Shown here: piece by piece, positions 1 to 8,506 of the stretch
How the letters are laid out: the number at the start of each line of letters is the position of its first letter
How positions within the stretch are numbered: the stretch's first letter is position 1
NCBI RefSeq assembly: GCF_000382365.1
Contig: NZ_KB908221.1
Location: forward strand, 62,001-126,000
Source of the DNA: Pannonibacter phragmitetus DSM 14782
GTDB taxonomy: Bacteria; Pseudomonadota; Alphaproteobacteria; Rhizobiales; Stappiaceae
DNA length: 64,000 bases
Reading direction: 5' to 3'
The notes under the pieces: generated by a model
What the model was told of the DNA's origin: nothing
Databases searched by the model: none
What the model saw: the letters and a program-made list of their open reading frames with translations, nothing else
Made by a program: the position numbers and the translations under genes

Positions 1-2
1 AT

Positions 3-1028
3 CTTGTCGGCGGCAAATGGTGGGATCTGCAGGACCCGGAAGGCAATTACGTCATCCGCAATCTCATGGCCGCAGCCGAGGCCGGCGGCGGCTTTCACCG
101 CTATGTCTGGGACAAGCCGAGTGCAGGCATGAATGCCGAAAAGCTTGGCTATGCCGTGATGCTGGACAAGTGGGGCTGGATGGTCGGCACCGGCCTCTAC
201 ATCGATGACATCGCCCGGGAAGTGGCTATCGTCCGGGCCGATTTCACCGCCAACGTGCAGCAGACGGTGCTCGTGATCTTCCTGATCACCATGGTCGCCA
301 TCCTCCTGAGCCTGACCGCTGTGGCCACGGTCAGCTTCTCGGAGCAGAAATTCGCGGACGGCAAGCTGAAGGAACTGACCCACCGGATCGTCGATGTGCA
401 GGAGCAGGAGCGCAAGCGCGTGTCGAGCGAGCTGCATGACAGCATCTCCCAGCTGCTCGTCTCCGTGCGCTATGGCATCGAGATGCTGCATTCCCGCAGC
501 CCCGGCAGCGGCGAAATGCAGACCCAGGCCGAGCGCTGCCTGCGCATTCTGGACGAGGCAATTGGCGAGGTGCGGCGCATCTCCAAGGATCTGCGTCCAA
601 GCATTCTGGACGACATGGGCCTGTCGGCAGCCCTCACCAGCCTTGCCAAGGATTTCGAGGCGCAGTCCGGCATCACTGTCGGCATCTCGGCCGACCGGTG
701 CCGCAACCGCCTGCCCGATTCGGCGAAGACGGCGCTGTACCGCGTGGTGCAGGAAGCGCTGACCAATGTGGCCCGGCACTCGGCCGCAGCACAGGTCAGC
801 ATCCGCCTGGTGACGGGGGAACGGTCGCTGACGCTGACAATCGAGGACGATGGCGTCGGCATCCCCCTGCCCTTGCCCCAGCTTGGTGGCCTGGGCATCC
901 GCAACATGCGCGAACGCATAGAGACACATGGCGGCACCATGGTAATGTCACGGGTGGGTGCCCAGGGCACCATGATCCGGGTAACCATGCCCATGCTGCC
1001 GGACGAAGAAAACCGGACAGCCGCATGA
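3..1028 (+). CDS. Sensor histidine kinase, NarX/DegS-like, with periplasmic Cache domain (5' end cut by window)
   Basis: The reading frame is open from the first bases, so the true start lies outside the window; 341 residues are visible. The first ~70 residues resemble the end of a single Cache sensor domain (WWDLQDPEGNYVIRNL, then a GGGFHRYVWDKP stretch). One membrane helix follows (about residues 88-115). Next is a HisKA_3 dimerisation domain with the phospho-acceptor His at visible residue 145 in ELHDSISQ, then an HATPase domain with the N box (QEALTNVARHS), G1 box (DDGVGIP) and G2 box (GLGIRNMRERI). This is the layout of kinases that phosphorylate NarL-type regulators, and such a regulator follows 31 bp downstream. 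The ligand is unknown; Cache domains usually bind small organic molecules. Confidence 0.93.
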   Translation, partial: LVGGKWWDLQDPEGNYVIRNLMAAAEAGGGFHRYVWDKPSAGMNAEKLGYAVMLDKWGWMVGTGLYIDDIAREVAIVRADFTANVQQTVLVIFLITMVAILLSLTAVATVSFSEQKFADGKLKELTHRIVDVQEQERKRVSSELHDSISQLLVSVRYGIEMLHSRSPGSGEMQTQAERCLRILDEAIGEVRRISKDLRPSILDDMGLSAALTSLAKDFEAQSGITVGISADRCRNRLPDSAKTALYRVVQEALTNVARHSAAAQVSIRLVTGERSLTLTIEDDGVGIPLPLPQLGGLGIRNMRERIETHGGTMVMSRVGAQGTMIRVTMPMLPDEENRTAA

Positions 1029-1059
1029 GCCGCTGTGGCCCGAGCAGGAGAGACGCTGC

Positions 1060-1725
1060 ATGACCAGCCCGCAAGCCCGCAAGGACGATCTGCCGCGCAA
1101 GGTGCGCGTGCTGCTGGCCGATGATCATGAGCTGGTGCGCGCCGGCATCCGGGCCCGGCTGGAGGGCGTCGCCCCCTTCGAGATTGTGGGCGAGGCCACG
1201 GACGGGCGGATGGCGGTGCAACTGGCCGAAATGCTCAAGCCCGACATCATCCTGATGGATATTTCCATGCCCGGTCTCAACGGGCTGGAGGCGACGGAGG
1301 CGATCCGCCGCAAACATCCGATGATCAGCGTTCTCGTGCTGTCGATCTATGACAACCCGGAATATGTGCGCGGCGTCATGCAGTCCGGAGCCAGGGGCTA
1401 TCTGCTCAAGGACATCTCCGCGAAGGAAATGATCAACGCCATTCTCGCCGTGGCGGACGGCGGCTATTACTTCTCCTCCCGCATCGGGCCGGCACTGATG
1501 GAAAACAAGCCATCGCCATCGCCGGCCAACCCCTATGGCCTGACGGAACGCGAGCGCGAAGTGCTGCAAGGGGTCGCCCGGGGGCAAGCCAACAAGGAAA
1601 TCGCCGCGCATCTTGGCATCAGCGTGCGCACGGTGGAATCGCACCGGCTCAACATCCGCGACAAGGTCGGCAGCGGCAACGCTGCCCACCTTTACCGCAT
1701 CGCGCAGGAGTTAAGGCTGGTCTGA
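1060..1725 (+). CDS. NarL/FixJ-family response regulator
   Basis: 221 residues. The receiver domain (about 14-130) has the acidic pair D21-D22, phospho-acceptor D67 in LMDISMPG and conserved K117 in YLLKD. A LuxR-type HTH lies at about 155-215 (LTEREREVLQGVARG, NKEIAAHLGISVRTVESH). It follows the histidine kinase by 31 bp with the same orientation, so the two are very likely a cognate pair in one operon. Target genes cannot be read from the sequence. A converging aminotransferase gene ends 24 bp downstream. Confidence 0.95.
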   Translation: MTSPQARKDDLPRKVRVLLADDHELVRAGIRARLEGVAPFEIVGEATDGRMAVQLAEMLKPDIILMDISMPGLNGLEATEAIRRKHPMISVLVLSIYDNPEYVRGVMQSGARGYLLKDISAKEMINAILAVADGGYYFSSRIGPALMENKPSPSPANPYGLTEREREVLQGVARGQANKEIAAHLGISVRTVESHRLNIRDKVGSGNAAHLYRIAQELRLV

Positions 1726-1749
1726 TGCCACCCAGCATCAGCTGCCCAT

Positions 1750-2931
1750 TCACTCCGGCTTTTCGCTCTCCAGAAACTCCCGGATCCGCTCCAGCGCAAG
1801 GCTGATGTTTTCGCGGGAATTGGCGTAGGAGAGGCGGATGTAGCCTTCGCCCAGAATGCCGAAATCCGGGCCGCCGATGGTGGCAACGCCCGCCTTTTCC
1901 AGCAGCGCTGAGGCAAGCGGCTTGGCCTTCCAGCCGGTCGCCTTGATGTTGGGGAAGGCATAGAAGGCGCCCAGCGGCGTGCGGGCGGAAATGCCGGGCA
2001 GCGCATTCAGCCCCTCGACCACCAGCTTGCGGCGGGCGTCGAACTCCGCAACCATGGATGCTACCGCATCCTGAGGGCCTGTCAGGGCCGCAAGGCCGCC
2101 GAACTGGGCCGGAGAATTGACGCAGGACCAGCAATTGACGGCGAGCTTGCGCGCCTTGGTGATCAGGGTATCGGGCCACACCGCATAGCCCATCCGCCAG
2201 CCGGTCATGGCATAGGTCTTGGACCAGCCGTCGAGCAGGATCACCCGGTCGCGGATCGCCTCGAACTCCAGCAGCGACACGTGCTCCTGCCCGTCATAGG
2301 TCATCTGGCCGTAGATCTCGTCCGAGAGAATGGCGATATCGGGCCGCTCCGTCAGGCCCTGCACCAGCTTTTCGATCTCGGCACGTCCGGTGATGCCGCC
2401 GGTCGGGTTGGCGGGCGAGTTGAGGATGACGAGCCGCGTCTGCGGCGTCAGCAGCGAGAGGGTTTCCTCTGCCGAGAAGCCGAAGCCATTCTCCTCGCGG
2501 ATGGGCACAGGTACGGGCCGGGCGCCGGTGAACTCGATCATCGAGCGGTAGATGGGAAAGCCCGGATCGGGATAGAGAATGTCCACGCCCGGCGCACCGA
2601 ACATGAGGATGGCCATGAACATGGTGACCTTGCCGCCCGGCACGATGACCACATTGTCCGGATTGACGGAAACACCCACCCGCCGGTGAATGTCCGCACT
2701 CACCGCCTCGCGCAGGGGCAGGATGCCGGTGGCACCGGTGTAACCGTGCTCGCCGTCGCGCAGCGCCTTGATCGCAGCCTCCACGATATGCTCCGGCGTC
2801 CTGAAGTCCGGCTGGCCGATGCCCAGATTGATGATGCTGCGCCCCTGCTGCGCCAGCGCATTGGCGCGGGCAAGCACCGCGAAGGCGTTTTCCTCTCCGA
2901 TCCGGTCAAAGGCGTCGATGGTCCTGAGCAT
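1750..2931 (-). CDS. Class I/II pyridoxal-phosphate aminotransferase (aspartate/aromatic type)
   Basis: 393 residues, the normal length for fold-type I aspartate-family aminotransferases. Visible family marks are LGIGQPDF near residue 36, NSPANPTGG at 171-179, SDEIYGQMTY at 203-212 and the PLP-binding lysine K238 in GWSKTYAMTGWRMGY. A purine-rich Shine-Dalgarno (GGAGAGGA) sits immediately before the ATG. It would transfer an amino group between an amino acid and 2-oxoglutarate or another oxo acid in the cytoplasm. Substrate cannot be fixed from sequence: aspartate, aromatic amino acids or alanine-like substrates all fit. It is a single gene, convergent with the response regulator. Confidence 0.9.
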   Translation of the reverse strand: MLRTIDAFDRIGEENAFAVLARANALAQQGRSIINLGIGQPDFRTPEHIVEAAIKALRDGEHGYTGATGILPLREAVSADIHRRVGVSVNPDNVVIVPGGKVTMFMAILMFGAPGVDILYPDPGFPIYRSMIEFTGARPVPVPIREENGFGFSAEETLSLLTPQTRLVILNSPANPTGGITGRAEIEKLVQGLTERPDIAILSDEIYGQMTYDGQEHVSLLEFEAIRDRVILLDGWSKTYAMTGWRMGYAVWPDTLITKARKLAVNCWSCVNSPAQFGGLAALTGPQDAVASMVAEFDARRKLVVEGLNALPGISARTPLGAFYAFPNIKATGWKAKPLASALLEKAGVATIGGPDFGILGEGYIRLSYANSRENISLALERIREFLESEKPE

Positions 2932-3047
2932 GTCCTCTCCCTTGCTTCAGCGGTGCCGTTCCTCCCCGCCTGTTGCTGCGCAGAATCACGACGCGGCAGC
3001 CGCTGCGCAAGGGCGGAAGGGCCTCTTTGTGTTCGGCAGTTACATTG

Positions 3048-3103
3048 AAGAGGTGATCTTTGCTTTTGGACTACCTATATTGCCGCCAAACGCATCACCT
3101 CTT
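3048..3103. promoter_or_regulatory. Inverted repeat in the leader of the CobW-family GTPase gene
   Basis: AAGAGGTGAT at 3048-3057 is repeated as its exact reverse complement ATCACCTCTT at 3094-3103, with a 36-base spacer that is AT-richer than its surroundings. It lies 71-126 bp before the gtpase ATG at 3174. It could be two half-sites of an operator or a long-loop stem in the mRNA leader. It does not look like a typical Zur box. Confidence 0.4.
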
Positions 3104-3173
3104 ATGGTTCGCCGCTGCTGCGCCAGTTGCCGCTGGCAGCCGCGATCCGCTTCAGGAAACAGGACTTCACGCC

Positions 3174-4364
3174 ATGAGCACCGATGCCAGCACCGCGTCC
3201 AAGCAGATCCCCGTTACCGTTCTCACCGGGTATCTTGGCGCAGGCAAGACGACGCTTCTCAACCGCATTCTGTCGGAGAATCACGGCCAGAAATATGCGG
3301 TGATCGTCAATGAGTTCGGCGAGATCGGCATCGACAACGACCTGCTGGTCGAGTCGGACGAAGAAATCTTCGAGATGAACAACGGCTGCATCTGCTGCAC
3401 CGTGCGCGGTGACCTGATCCGCACCGTGCAGAACCTGATGAAGCGCCGTGGCAGCTTCGATGCCATCATCGTCGAGACGACCGGCGTGGCCGATCCGGCT
3501 CCCGTGGCCCAGACCTTCTTCATGGATGACGACGTGCGTGCCGCCTCGCGGCTGGATGCGGTCGTCACCGTGGTTGATGCACGCCACGTGCTGCAGCGCC
3601 TTGCCGACACCTCCGAGGCAGAAGACCAGATTGCCTTTGCCGATGTCGTCCTGATCAACAAGACAGATCTGGTGACGCCTGAAGAGCTGGCCGCCGTCGA
3701 GGCGCGCATTCACAAGATCAACCCCTATGCTGTGCGTCACAAGACCGAGCGTTGCAGCATCGACATTGGCAAGGTGCTGGACCGGGGCGCTTTCGATCTC
3801 GACCGCATCCTGACGCTGGACCCGCAGTTCCTCAAGACGGGCCACGGTCATCATCACCATCATGACCATGACCATGACCACCATCATGATCACGAGTGCG
3901 GCCCCGATTGCGGTCATGATCACCACCACGATCATCACCATGATCATGGGCACCATCATCACCACGATCACGCGCATGACCATGACCATGACCATGACCA
4001 CGGGCATGATCACGTTTGCGGCCCGGACTGCGATCATGATCACCACCACCATCATGATCACGATGACCCGCATTCGGTGCGCAGCATTTCGCTTCGCGCC
4101 GGCGAGCTGGATCCGCCTGTCTTCTTCTCCTGGATCAACCGGGTCACCCAGAGCGATGGTGCGAAGATCTTGCGTCTCAAGGGTATTCTCGCCTTCAAGG
4201 ACGATCCGCAGCGCTATGTCATTCAGGGCGTGCACATGATCGTCGAGGGCGATCACCAGCGCGACTGGAAGGACGGCGAGCCGCGTGAGAGCCGTCTCGT
4301 CTTCATCGGCCGCGAGCTGGATTTCGACGCGCTGAAGCAGAGCTTCGACGCCTGCGCCGCCTGA
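3174..4364 (+). CDS. CobW/COG0523-family metal-chaperone GTPase with very long His-Asp-rich insert
   Basis: 396 residues from the ATG at 3174, chosen because Walker A then sits at the usual distance (G19-T26, GYLGAGKT); an upstream in-frame ATG at 3060 would add 38 unrelated residues. Other G3E marks are C72-x-C-C75 (GCICC, the metal site), VETTGVADP and NKTD. A CobW C-terminal domain occupies about 305-390. Between them (about 223-300) is a run with roughly 40 histidines, many alternating with aspartate, interrupted by two CGPDC motifs. COG0523 proteins deliver zinc, cobalt or other metals at the cost of GTP; the insert suggests zinc storage or buffering. It heads a close one-way cluster through 8463. 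Confidence 0.93.
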   Translation: MSTDASTASKQIPVTVLTGYLGAGKTTLLNRILSENHGQKYAVIVNEFGEIGIDNDLLVESDEEIFEMNNGCICCTVRGDLIRTVQNLMKRRGSFDAIIVETTGVADPAPVAQTFFMDDDVRAASRLDAVVTVVDARHVLQRLADTSEAEDQIAFADVVLINKTDLVTPEELAAVEARIHKINPYAVRHKTERCSIDIGKVLDRGAFDLDRILTLDPQFLKTGHGHHHHHDHDHDHHHDHECGPDCGHDHHHDHHHDHGHHHHHDHAHDHDHDHDHGHDHVCGPDCDHDHHHHHDHDDPHSVRSISLRAGELDPPVFFSWINRVTQSDGAKILRLKGILAFKDDPQRYVIQGVHMIVEGDHQRDWKDGEPRESRLVFIGRELDFDALKQSFDACAA

Positions 4365-4397
4365 CGGACAGCCACGAGAGCCATTGAAGGACTGACC

Positions 4398-5384
4398 GTG
4401 CCGACACTTGCAGCGACTGAACTCTCCGGCTTTGCCGTCAAGGCCGGGTTCCTGAAGGATATTCCCTATTTTGCCCTTGGCAGCGGCGAGGTGGTGCTGG
4501 TGGAAGGCGGGCAGAAGACCATCCGCCTGCACTCCGGCGGTCTGCTGGCGGCCGACGAGCGGGTGGAGGCATCCGGCCACGCCACGGCGCTTGTCACCGG
4601 TGGTGACGACGGCAAGGTGATGGAACTCAGTGCTTCGGGCGAGGTGCGCCAGCTTTCCGAGCGTCCGCGCAAGTGGATCGATCTGGTGGCCTGCGGCCCT
4701 TCGGGGGCAACGGCCTTCGCCAGCGGCCGCACCGCCTGGGTGCGGCTGACCGATGGCACGGAAAAGGAATTCCCGCATGAGCGGGCGGTGGGTGGCCTTG
4801 CCTTTGCGCCCAAGGGCCTGCGCCTTGCCGTTGCCCGCTATGACGGGGCGACCCTGTGGTGGGTGAACACGCAGGGCCAGCCGCAGATGCTGGAATGGAA
4901 AGGCGCCCATCTGGCCGCCAGCTTCTCGCCGGACGGCAAATATCTCGTCACCTCCATGCAGGAGGCGGCGCTGCACGGCTGGCGTCTCACCGATGCGCAG
5001 GACATGCGCATGACCGGCTATCCGTCCAAGATCAAGTCGATGAGCTGGTCCGCGAAGGGCCGCTATCTGGCCACCTCCGGCGCCAATGCTGCAATTGTCT
5101 GGCCCTTCTCCGGCAAGACCGGCCCCATGGGTCAGGCGCCCCTGCAGCTTGGCACCCGCAGCGATGCGCTGGTGACCTCCGTTGCCTGCCACCCGAAAGA
5201 AGATGTGGTCGCGGTCGGCTATCAGGACGGCATGATCCTTCTGTGCCGCTTCGAGGACAATGCGGAAGTGCTGCTGCGCCGTGCCGCCAAGTCGCCCGTC
5301 TCCACCATGGCCTGGGACCGGGCGGGCGTCCAGCTTGCTTTCGGTACGGAAGATGGCGAGGGTGGCGTCATCGCATTGGAATGA
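4398..5384 (+). CDS. WD40-repeat protein
   Basis: 328 residues starting at GTG 4398, 7 bases after a GAAGGA Shine-Dalgarno. Degenerate WD40 blades recur about every 40 residues, for example FAPKGLRLAVARYDG, FSPDGKYLVTSMQE, WSAKGRYLATSGANAAIVW and HPKEDVVAVGYQDGMILLCRF, consistent with a seven-bladed propeller filling the whole protein. No signal peptide or membrane helix is seen, so it is probably cytoplasmic. It starts 33 bp after the CobW GTPase and is likely co-transcribed with it, which suggests a scaffold or partner role in metal handling; that role is inference. Confidence 0.85.
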   Translation: MPTLAATELSGFAVKAGFLKDIPYFALGSGEVVLVEGGQKTIRLHSGGLLAADERVEASGHATALVTGGDDGKVMELSASGEVRQLSERPRKWIDLVACGPSGATAFASGRTAWVRLTDGTEKEFPHERAVGGLAFAPKGLRLAVARYDGATLWWVNTQGQPQMLEWKGAHLAASFSPDGKYLVTSMQEAALHGWRLTDAQDMRMTGYPSKIKSMSWSAKGRYLATSGANAAIVWPFSGKTGPMGQAPLQLGTRSDALVTSVACHPKEDVVAVGYQDGMILLCRFEDNAEVLLRRAAKSPVSTMAWDRAGVQLAFGTEDGEGGVIALE

Positions 5385-5398
5385 CCGGGAGAGAGGTG

Positions 5399-5917
5399 AT
5401 GATGCTGGCGAGACCCGTTGCACTTGCGTTCGGCTTGCTTGCCGGCATTGCCACCTCGCAGCTGCCGGAGTTTGCACAGCAGTACCGTCAGCGGCTCGGC
5501 GGCGCCATTGATGCTCTCCAGACTGTCATGCTGCAGGCGGCCGAGGATGCCCAGCGGTCGGGCCTTGATGTGGAAGGCGCGATTGCCAGGCTCAAGGCCA
5601 GCGGCGACCAGCTGGTGGCGGCGCAAGGGCGCAGTCTTGAGGAGATCGGCGACAGGCTGGCCAGCATGCGGGCCGAGCGCGAGGCCTATGCCGGGGCGGA
5701 TGAATTTGGCCGCCTGCTGGTGTTCCTCACCAGCGCCGACCGGGAACTGGCAAGACGCACCTATGACGACTTCGAGCCTGCGGTGCCGGTGACGGCCGAG
5801 GGTATTTTGACGGGCCTTCTCGGGCTGTTTGCGGGCCTTGGCGCCCTGCGTATTTCAGGGGCCTTTCTGCGCGGCCTTTGGAAGGTGTTCGGGCCGCGCC
5901 GTTCCGCCGCCCGCTGA
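5399..5917 (+). CDS. DUF2937 family membrane protein
   Basis: 172 residues from ATG 5399 behind a GGAGAGAGG ribosome site; an in-frame ATG at 5381 overlaps the WD40 stop codon and is a possible alternative. The N-terminus is a hydrophobic helix (LARPVALAFGLLAGI) followed by SQLPEFAQQYRQRLGGA, the hallmark of the family. A helical region follows, then a C-terminal hydrophobic segment at about 135-160 (GILTGLLGLFAGLGALRI). Two membrane passes with the middle outside the cytoplasm are likely. The biochemical function is unknown. It sits 14 bp after the WD40 gene. Confidence 0.85.
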   Translation: MMLARPVALAFGLLAGIATSQLPEFAQQYRQRLGGAIDALQTVMLQAAEDAQRSGLDVEGAIARLKASGDQLVAAQGRSLEEIGDRLASMRAEREAYAGADEFGRLLVFLTSADRELARRTYDDFEPAVPVTAEGILTGLLGLFAGLGALRISGAFLRGLWKVFGPRRSAAR

Positions 5918-5937
5918 TCAAGCTGACAGGAGAGAAC

Positions 5938-7527
5938 ATGGACACCGTTACCTCGTCCGGCGGCATGGTCGTTGCGCCTCACATGGCGGCGGCGGAAGCG
6001 GGCGCCGAGATCCTGCGCGAAGGCGGTTCGGCCATCGAGGCAATGATCGCAGCGGCAGCCACCATCGCCGTTGTCTATCCGCACATGAACGCCATCGGCG
6101 GGGATGGCTTCTGGCTGATTGCTGAGCCGGGGCAGGACCCGAAGGTGATTTCCGCCTGCGGGCCGGCCGGATCGGGTGCGACGATTGCCGCCTATAACCG
6201 CGCCGGGCATGGCACCGTGCCAACGCGCGGGCCGCTGGCGGCGCTGACGGTTGCCGGCACTGTGGGCGGCTGGCAGAAGGCCTTCGAGGCAGCGGCAAGC
6301 CTTGGCGGGCGCATGCCCCGGCGCGAGCTTCTGATGAATGCCATCCGCCACGCCAAGGAAGGCTGTGCCGTTTCCGCCAGCCAGAAAAAGCTGACGGAAG
6401 AAAAGCTGGCGGAGCTCAAGGATCAGCCCGGCTTTGCCAGCGTCTTCCTGAAGGATGGCAAACCGCTGGAAGCAGGCAGCCTGATGCGGCAGGAGCGGCT
6501 GGCCGACACGCTGGACCAGCTGGCCGCAGCCGGGTTCGATGACTTCTATCGGGGCGATGTGGGCGCGGAAATCGCGGCCGATCTGGAGCGCATTGGCTCG
6601 CCTGTCACCAAAGCGGATCTGCAGCGCTATGAAGCGCGCATCCGCAAGCCGCTGAAGGTGGCAACCAAGGCCGGAACCCTCTTCAATGCCCCTCCGCCCA
6701 CGCAAGGTCTCGCCTCTCTGCTGATCCTCGGTCTGCAGGACCGCCTGCCTGCGGCCCGGCCGGAAAGCTCTGCCATGGTGCATGGGCTGGTGGAGGCGAC
6801 CAAGCGGGCTTTCCTTGTGCGTGACCGGGTGGTGACCGACCCGGACCGCCTGCCGGAGCCGGTATCGCCTTTCCTGGAAGACGCCTGGCTGGACCGGACA
6901 GCGGCTGAAATCAGCGCGAGCCGTGCTCTGGACTGGCCGGTGAAATCCGCGCTGGGTGACACCATCTGGATGGGTGCGATCGACGCCAGGGGCTGTGCCG
7001 TTTCCTTCATCCAGTCCGTCTACTGGGAATTCGGGTCCGGCTGCGTGCTGCCGCGCACCGGCATCACCTGGCAGAACCGCGGAGCGAGTTTTTCGCTGCA
7101 TCCGGAAGCGCTCAACGCGCTGGAGCCCGGGCGGCTGCCGTTCCACACGCTCAACCCTGCGATGGCGCGCCTTTCCGATGGGCGGCTTGTCACCTATGGC
7201 ACCATGGGCGGCGAAGGCCAGCCGCAGACGCAGGCGGCGATTTTCGTGCGCCATGTGCTGAACGGCATGCCGGTGGGCGAGGCCATCGATGCGCCGCGCT
7301 GGCTGCTTGGCCGCACATGGGGCGATGCCAATACCTCGCTCAGGCTCGAATCACGCTTTGACCCGGATCTGGCCGAAGCCCTGAAGCGGGCAGGACATGA
7401 CGTGGTTGTGATGAATGAGGCCTATTCCGATACCATGGGCCATGCGGGCATGATCGTGCGCGGCTTGCGCGGCGGCCTTGAGGGGGCGCATGATCCGCGC
7501 TCGGACGGCGGGGCGGCTGCGGCCTAG
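5938..7527 (+). CDS. Gamma-glutamyltransferase family (Ntn-hydrolase) protein
   Basis: 529 residues from ATG 5938, preceded by AGGAGAGAAC. The N-terminal half carries the GGT pattern (APHMAAAEAGAEILREGGSA, then NAIGGDGFWL). The C-terminal half holds the self-cleavage and nucleophile region: T342 in GDTIWMGAIDARGCAVSF aligns with the catalytic Thr of classical GGT, followed by EFGSGCVLPRTGI. No signal peptide is visible, so unlike periplasmic GGT it may be cytoplasmic. Substrate may be glutathione-like, a gamma-glutamyl compound or another amide. It is 20 bp after the DUF2937 gene and 27 bp before the LysR gene. Confidence 0.88.
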   Translation: MDTVTSSGGMVVAPHMAAAEAGAEILREGGSAIEAMIAAAATIAVVYPHMNAIGGDGFWLIAEPGQDPKVISACGPAGSGATIAAYNRAGHGTVPTRGPLAALTVAGTVGGWQKAFEAAASLGGRMPRRELLMNAIRHAKEGCAVSASQKKLTEEKLAELKDQPGFASVFLKDGKPLEAGSLMRQERLADTLDQLAAAGFDDFYRGDVGAEIAADLERIGSPVTKADLQRYEARIRKPLKVATKAGTLFNAPPPTQGLASLLILGLQDRLPAARPESSAMVHGLVEATKRAFLVRDRVVTDPDRLPEPVSPFLEDAWLDRTAAEISASRALDWPVKSALGDTIWMGAIDARGCAVSFIQSVYWEFGSGCVLPRTGITWQNRGASFSLHPEALNALEPGRLPFHTLNPAMARLSDGRLVTYGTMGGEGQPQTQAAIFVRHVLNGMPVGEAIDAPRWLLGRTWGDANTSLRLESRFDPDLAEALKRAGHDVVVMNEAYSDTMGHAGMIVRGLRGGLEGAHDPRSDGGAAAA

Positions 7528-7554
7528 GGTGCGCACCGGAAGGAGAGACGACAT

Positions 7555-8463
7555 ATGGATGCCATCACGCGCATGCGCTGCTTCATTCAGGTGGTGGACA
7601 GCAACGGCTTTTCTGCCGCTGCCCGCGAGATGGGCCGCTCCAAGGCGCTGGTGTCCAAATACATCGGCGAGCTGGAAGACGAGCTGGGCGTGCGGCTGCT
7701 GAACCGCACCACGCGGCAGATCTCGCTGACCGAGGTGGGCGAGGCCTATTACAAGGAAGCCAGCGATATCCTGCAGCGGATTGATGATCTGCAGGCCTCC
7801 GTCCAGTCCACCCACCACGAGGCGCGTGGACGCCTGCGTGTGTCAGCTCCGCGCTCCATGGGCGACGGCTTCATCAATCAGGCGATCATGGAATTTCTGG
7901 TGGCAGAACCGGCCATCACCATCGACCTGCGGCTGGATGACCGGTTTGTCGATCTGGTGGAAGAAGGCTTCGACCTCGCCATCCGTGTGACGGATCTTGA
8001 GGATTCCAGCCTGATCGCCCGCAAGATTTCCCCCTTCCGCACGGTGGTCTGTGCAACGCCGCAGGTGCTGGCTGACCACGGCACGCCGAAGCACCCTTCA
8101 GAACTCTCCAACATGCCCTGCATCGTGGACACGAATTACCGGTTCAAGTCGAACTGGATCTTCATGGACAAGGGTGACCGGGTGACGGTGCCGGTGAAGG
8201 GCCGGATCGAGGTCAACAGCGCCTCTGCCGCCCGCGATGCCGCCATGTGCCATCTGGGCTTTCTGCGCACGCCGATGATGTTCGTCTACAACGACATCAA
8301 GGCAGGCGGATTGCAGATCGTGCTGGAAGACTACGAGCATGATGGCCCGGCGATCTACGCGGTCTATCCTCACCGCCGCCATCTCTCCGGCAAGGTGCGC
8401 TCCTTCGTCGATTTCCTCACCCAGTGGTTCTCTGAAAAGCGCAAGGCGGGCAAGAGCTGCTGA
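7555..8463 (+). CDS. LysR-family transcriptional regulator
   Basis: 302 residues, ATG preceded by AAGGAGAGACGACAT. The winged HTH is at about 1-60 (MRCFIQVVDSNGFSAAAREM, then LVSKYIGELEDELGVRLLNR), followed by the LysR substrate-binding domain (about 90-290). The N-terminus and the LNRTTRQISLTEVG stretch resemble the large CrgA/DmlR-like group. It is last in the CobW-to-GGT cluster and may regulate that cluster or an unlinked target; effector unknown. Confidence 0.92.
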   Translation: MDAITRMRCFIQVVDSNGFSAAAREMGRSKALVSKYIGELEDELGVRLLNRTTRQISLTEVGEAYYKEASDILQRIDDLQASVQSTHHEARGRLRVSAPRSMGDGFINQAIMEFLVAEPAITIDLRLDDRFVDLVEEGFDLAIRVTDLEDSSLIARKISPFRTVVCATPQVLADHGTPKHPSELSNMPCIVDTNYRFKSNWIFMDKGDRVTVPVKGRIEVNSASAARDAAMCHLGFLRTPMMFVYNDIKAGGLQIVLEDYEHDGPAIYAVYPHRRHLSGKVRSFVDFLTQWFSEKRKAGKSC

Positions 8464-8506
8464 GGGGGGAATGGCTGGGAAGGTACTCTCCTTTAGCCGC
8501 AGCGCC

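Noticed and set aside
2932-3173. Zur box upstream of the CobW GTPase
   Set aside because: Only a lone GTTACAT-like sequence is present; the symmetric TGTTATA-type motif expected of alphaproteobacterial Zur sites is missing.
3841-4073. Repeated CATGAC/CATCAT units that could be taken for a CRISPR or minisatellite
   Set aside because: They are in frame codons for His and Asp inside a real gene and lack spacers of constant length.
3102-5477. 791-residue open frame on the minus strand opposite the CobW and WD40 genes
   Set aside because: It is the mirror of GC-rich codons; its central Met/Val/Ile-rich stretch is just the antisense of the His-Asp codons, and no family is recognisable.
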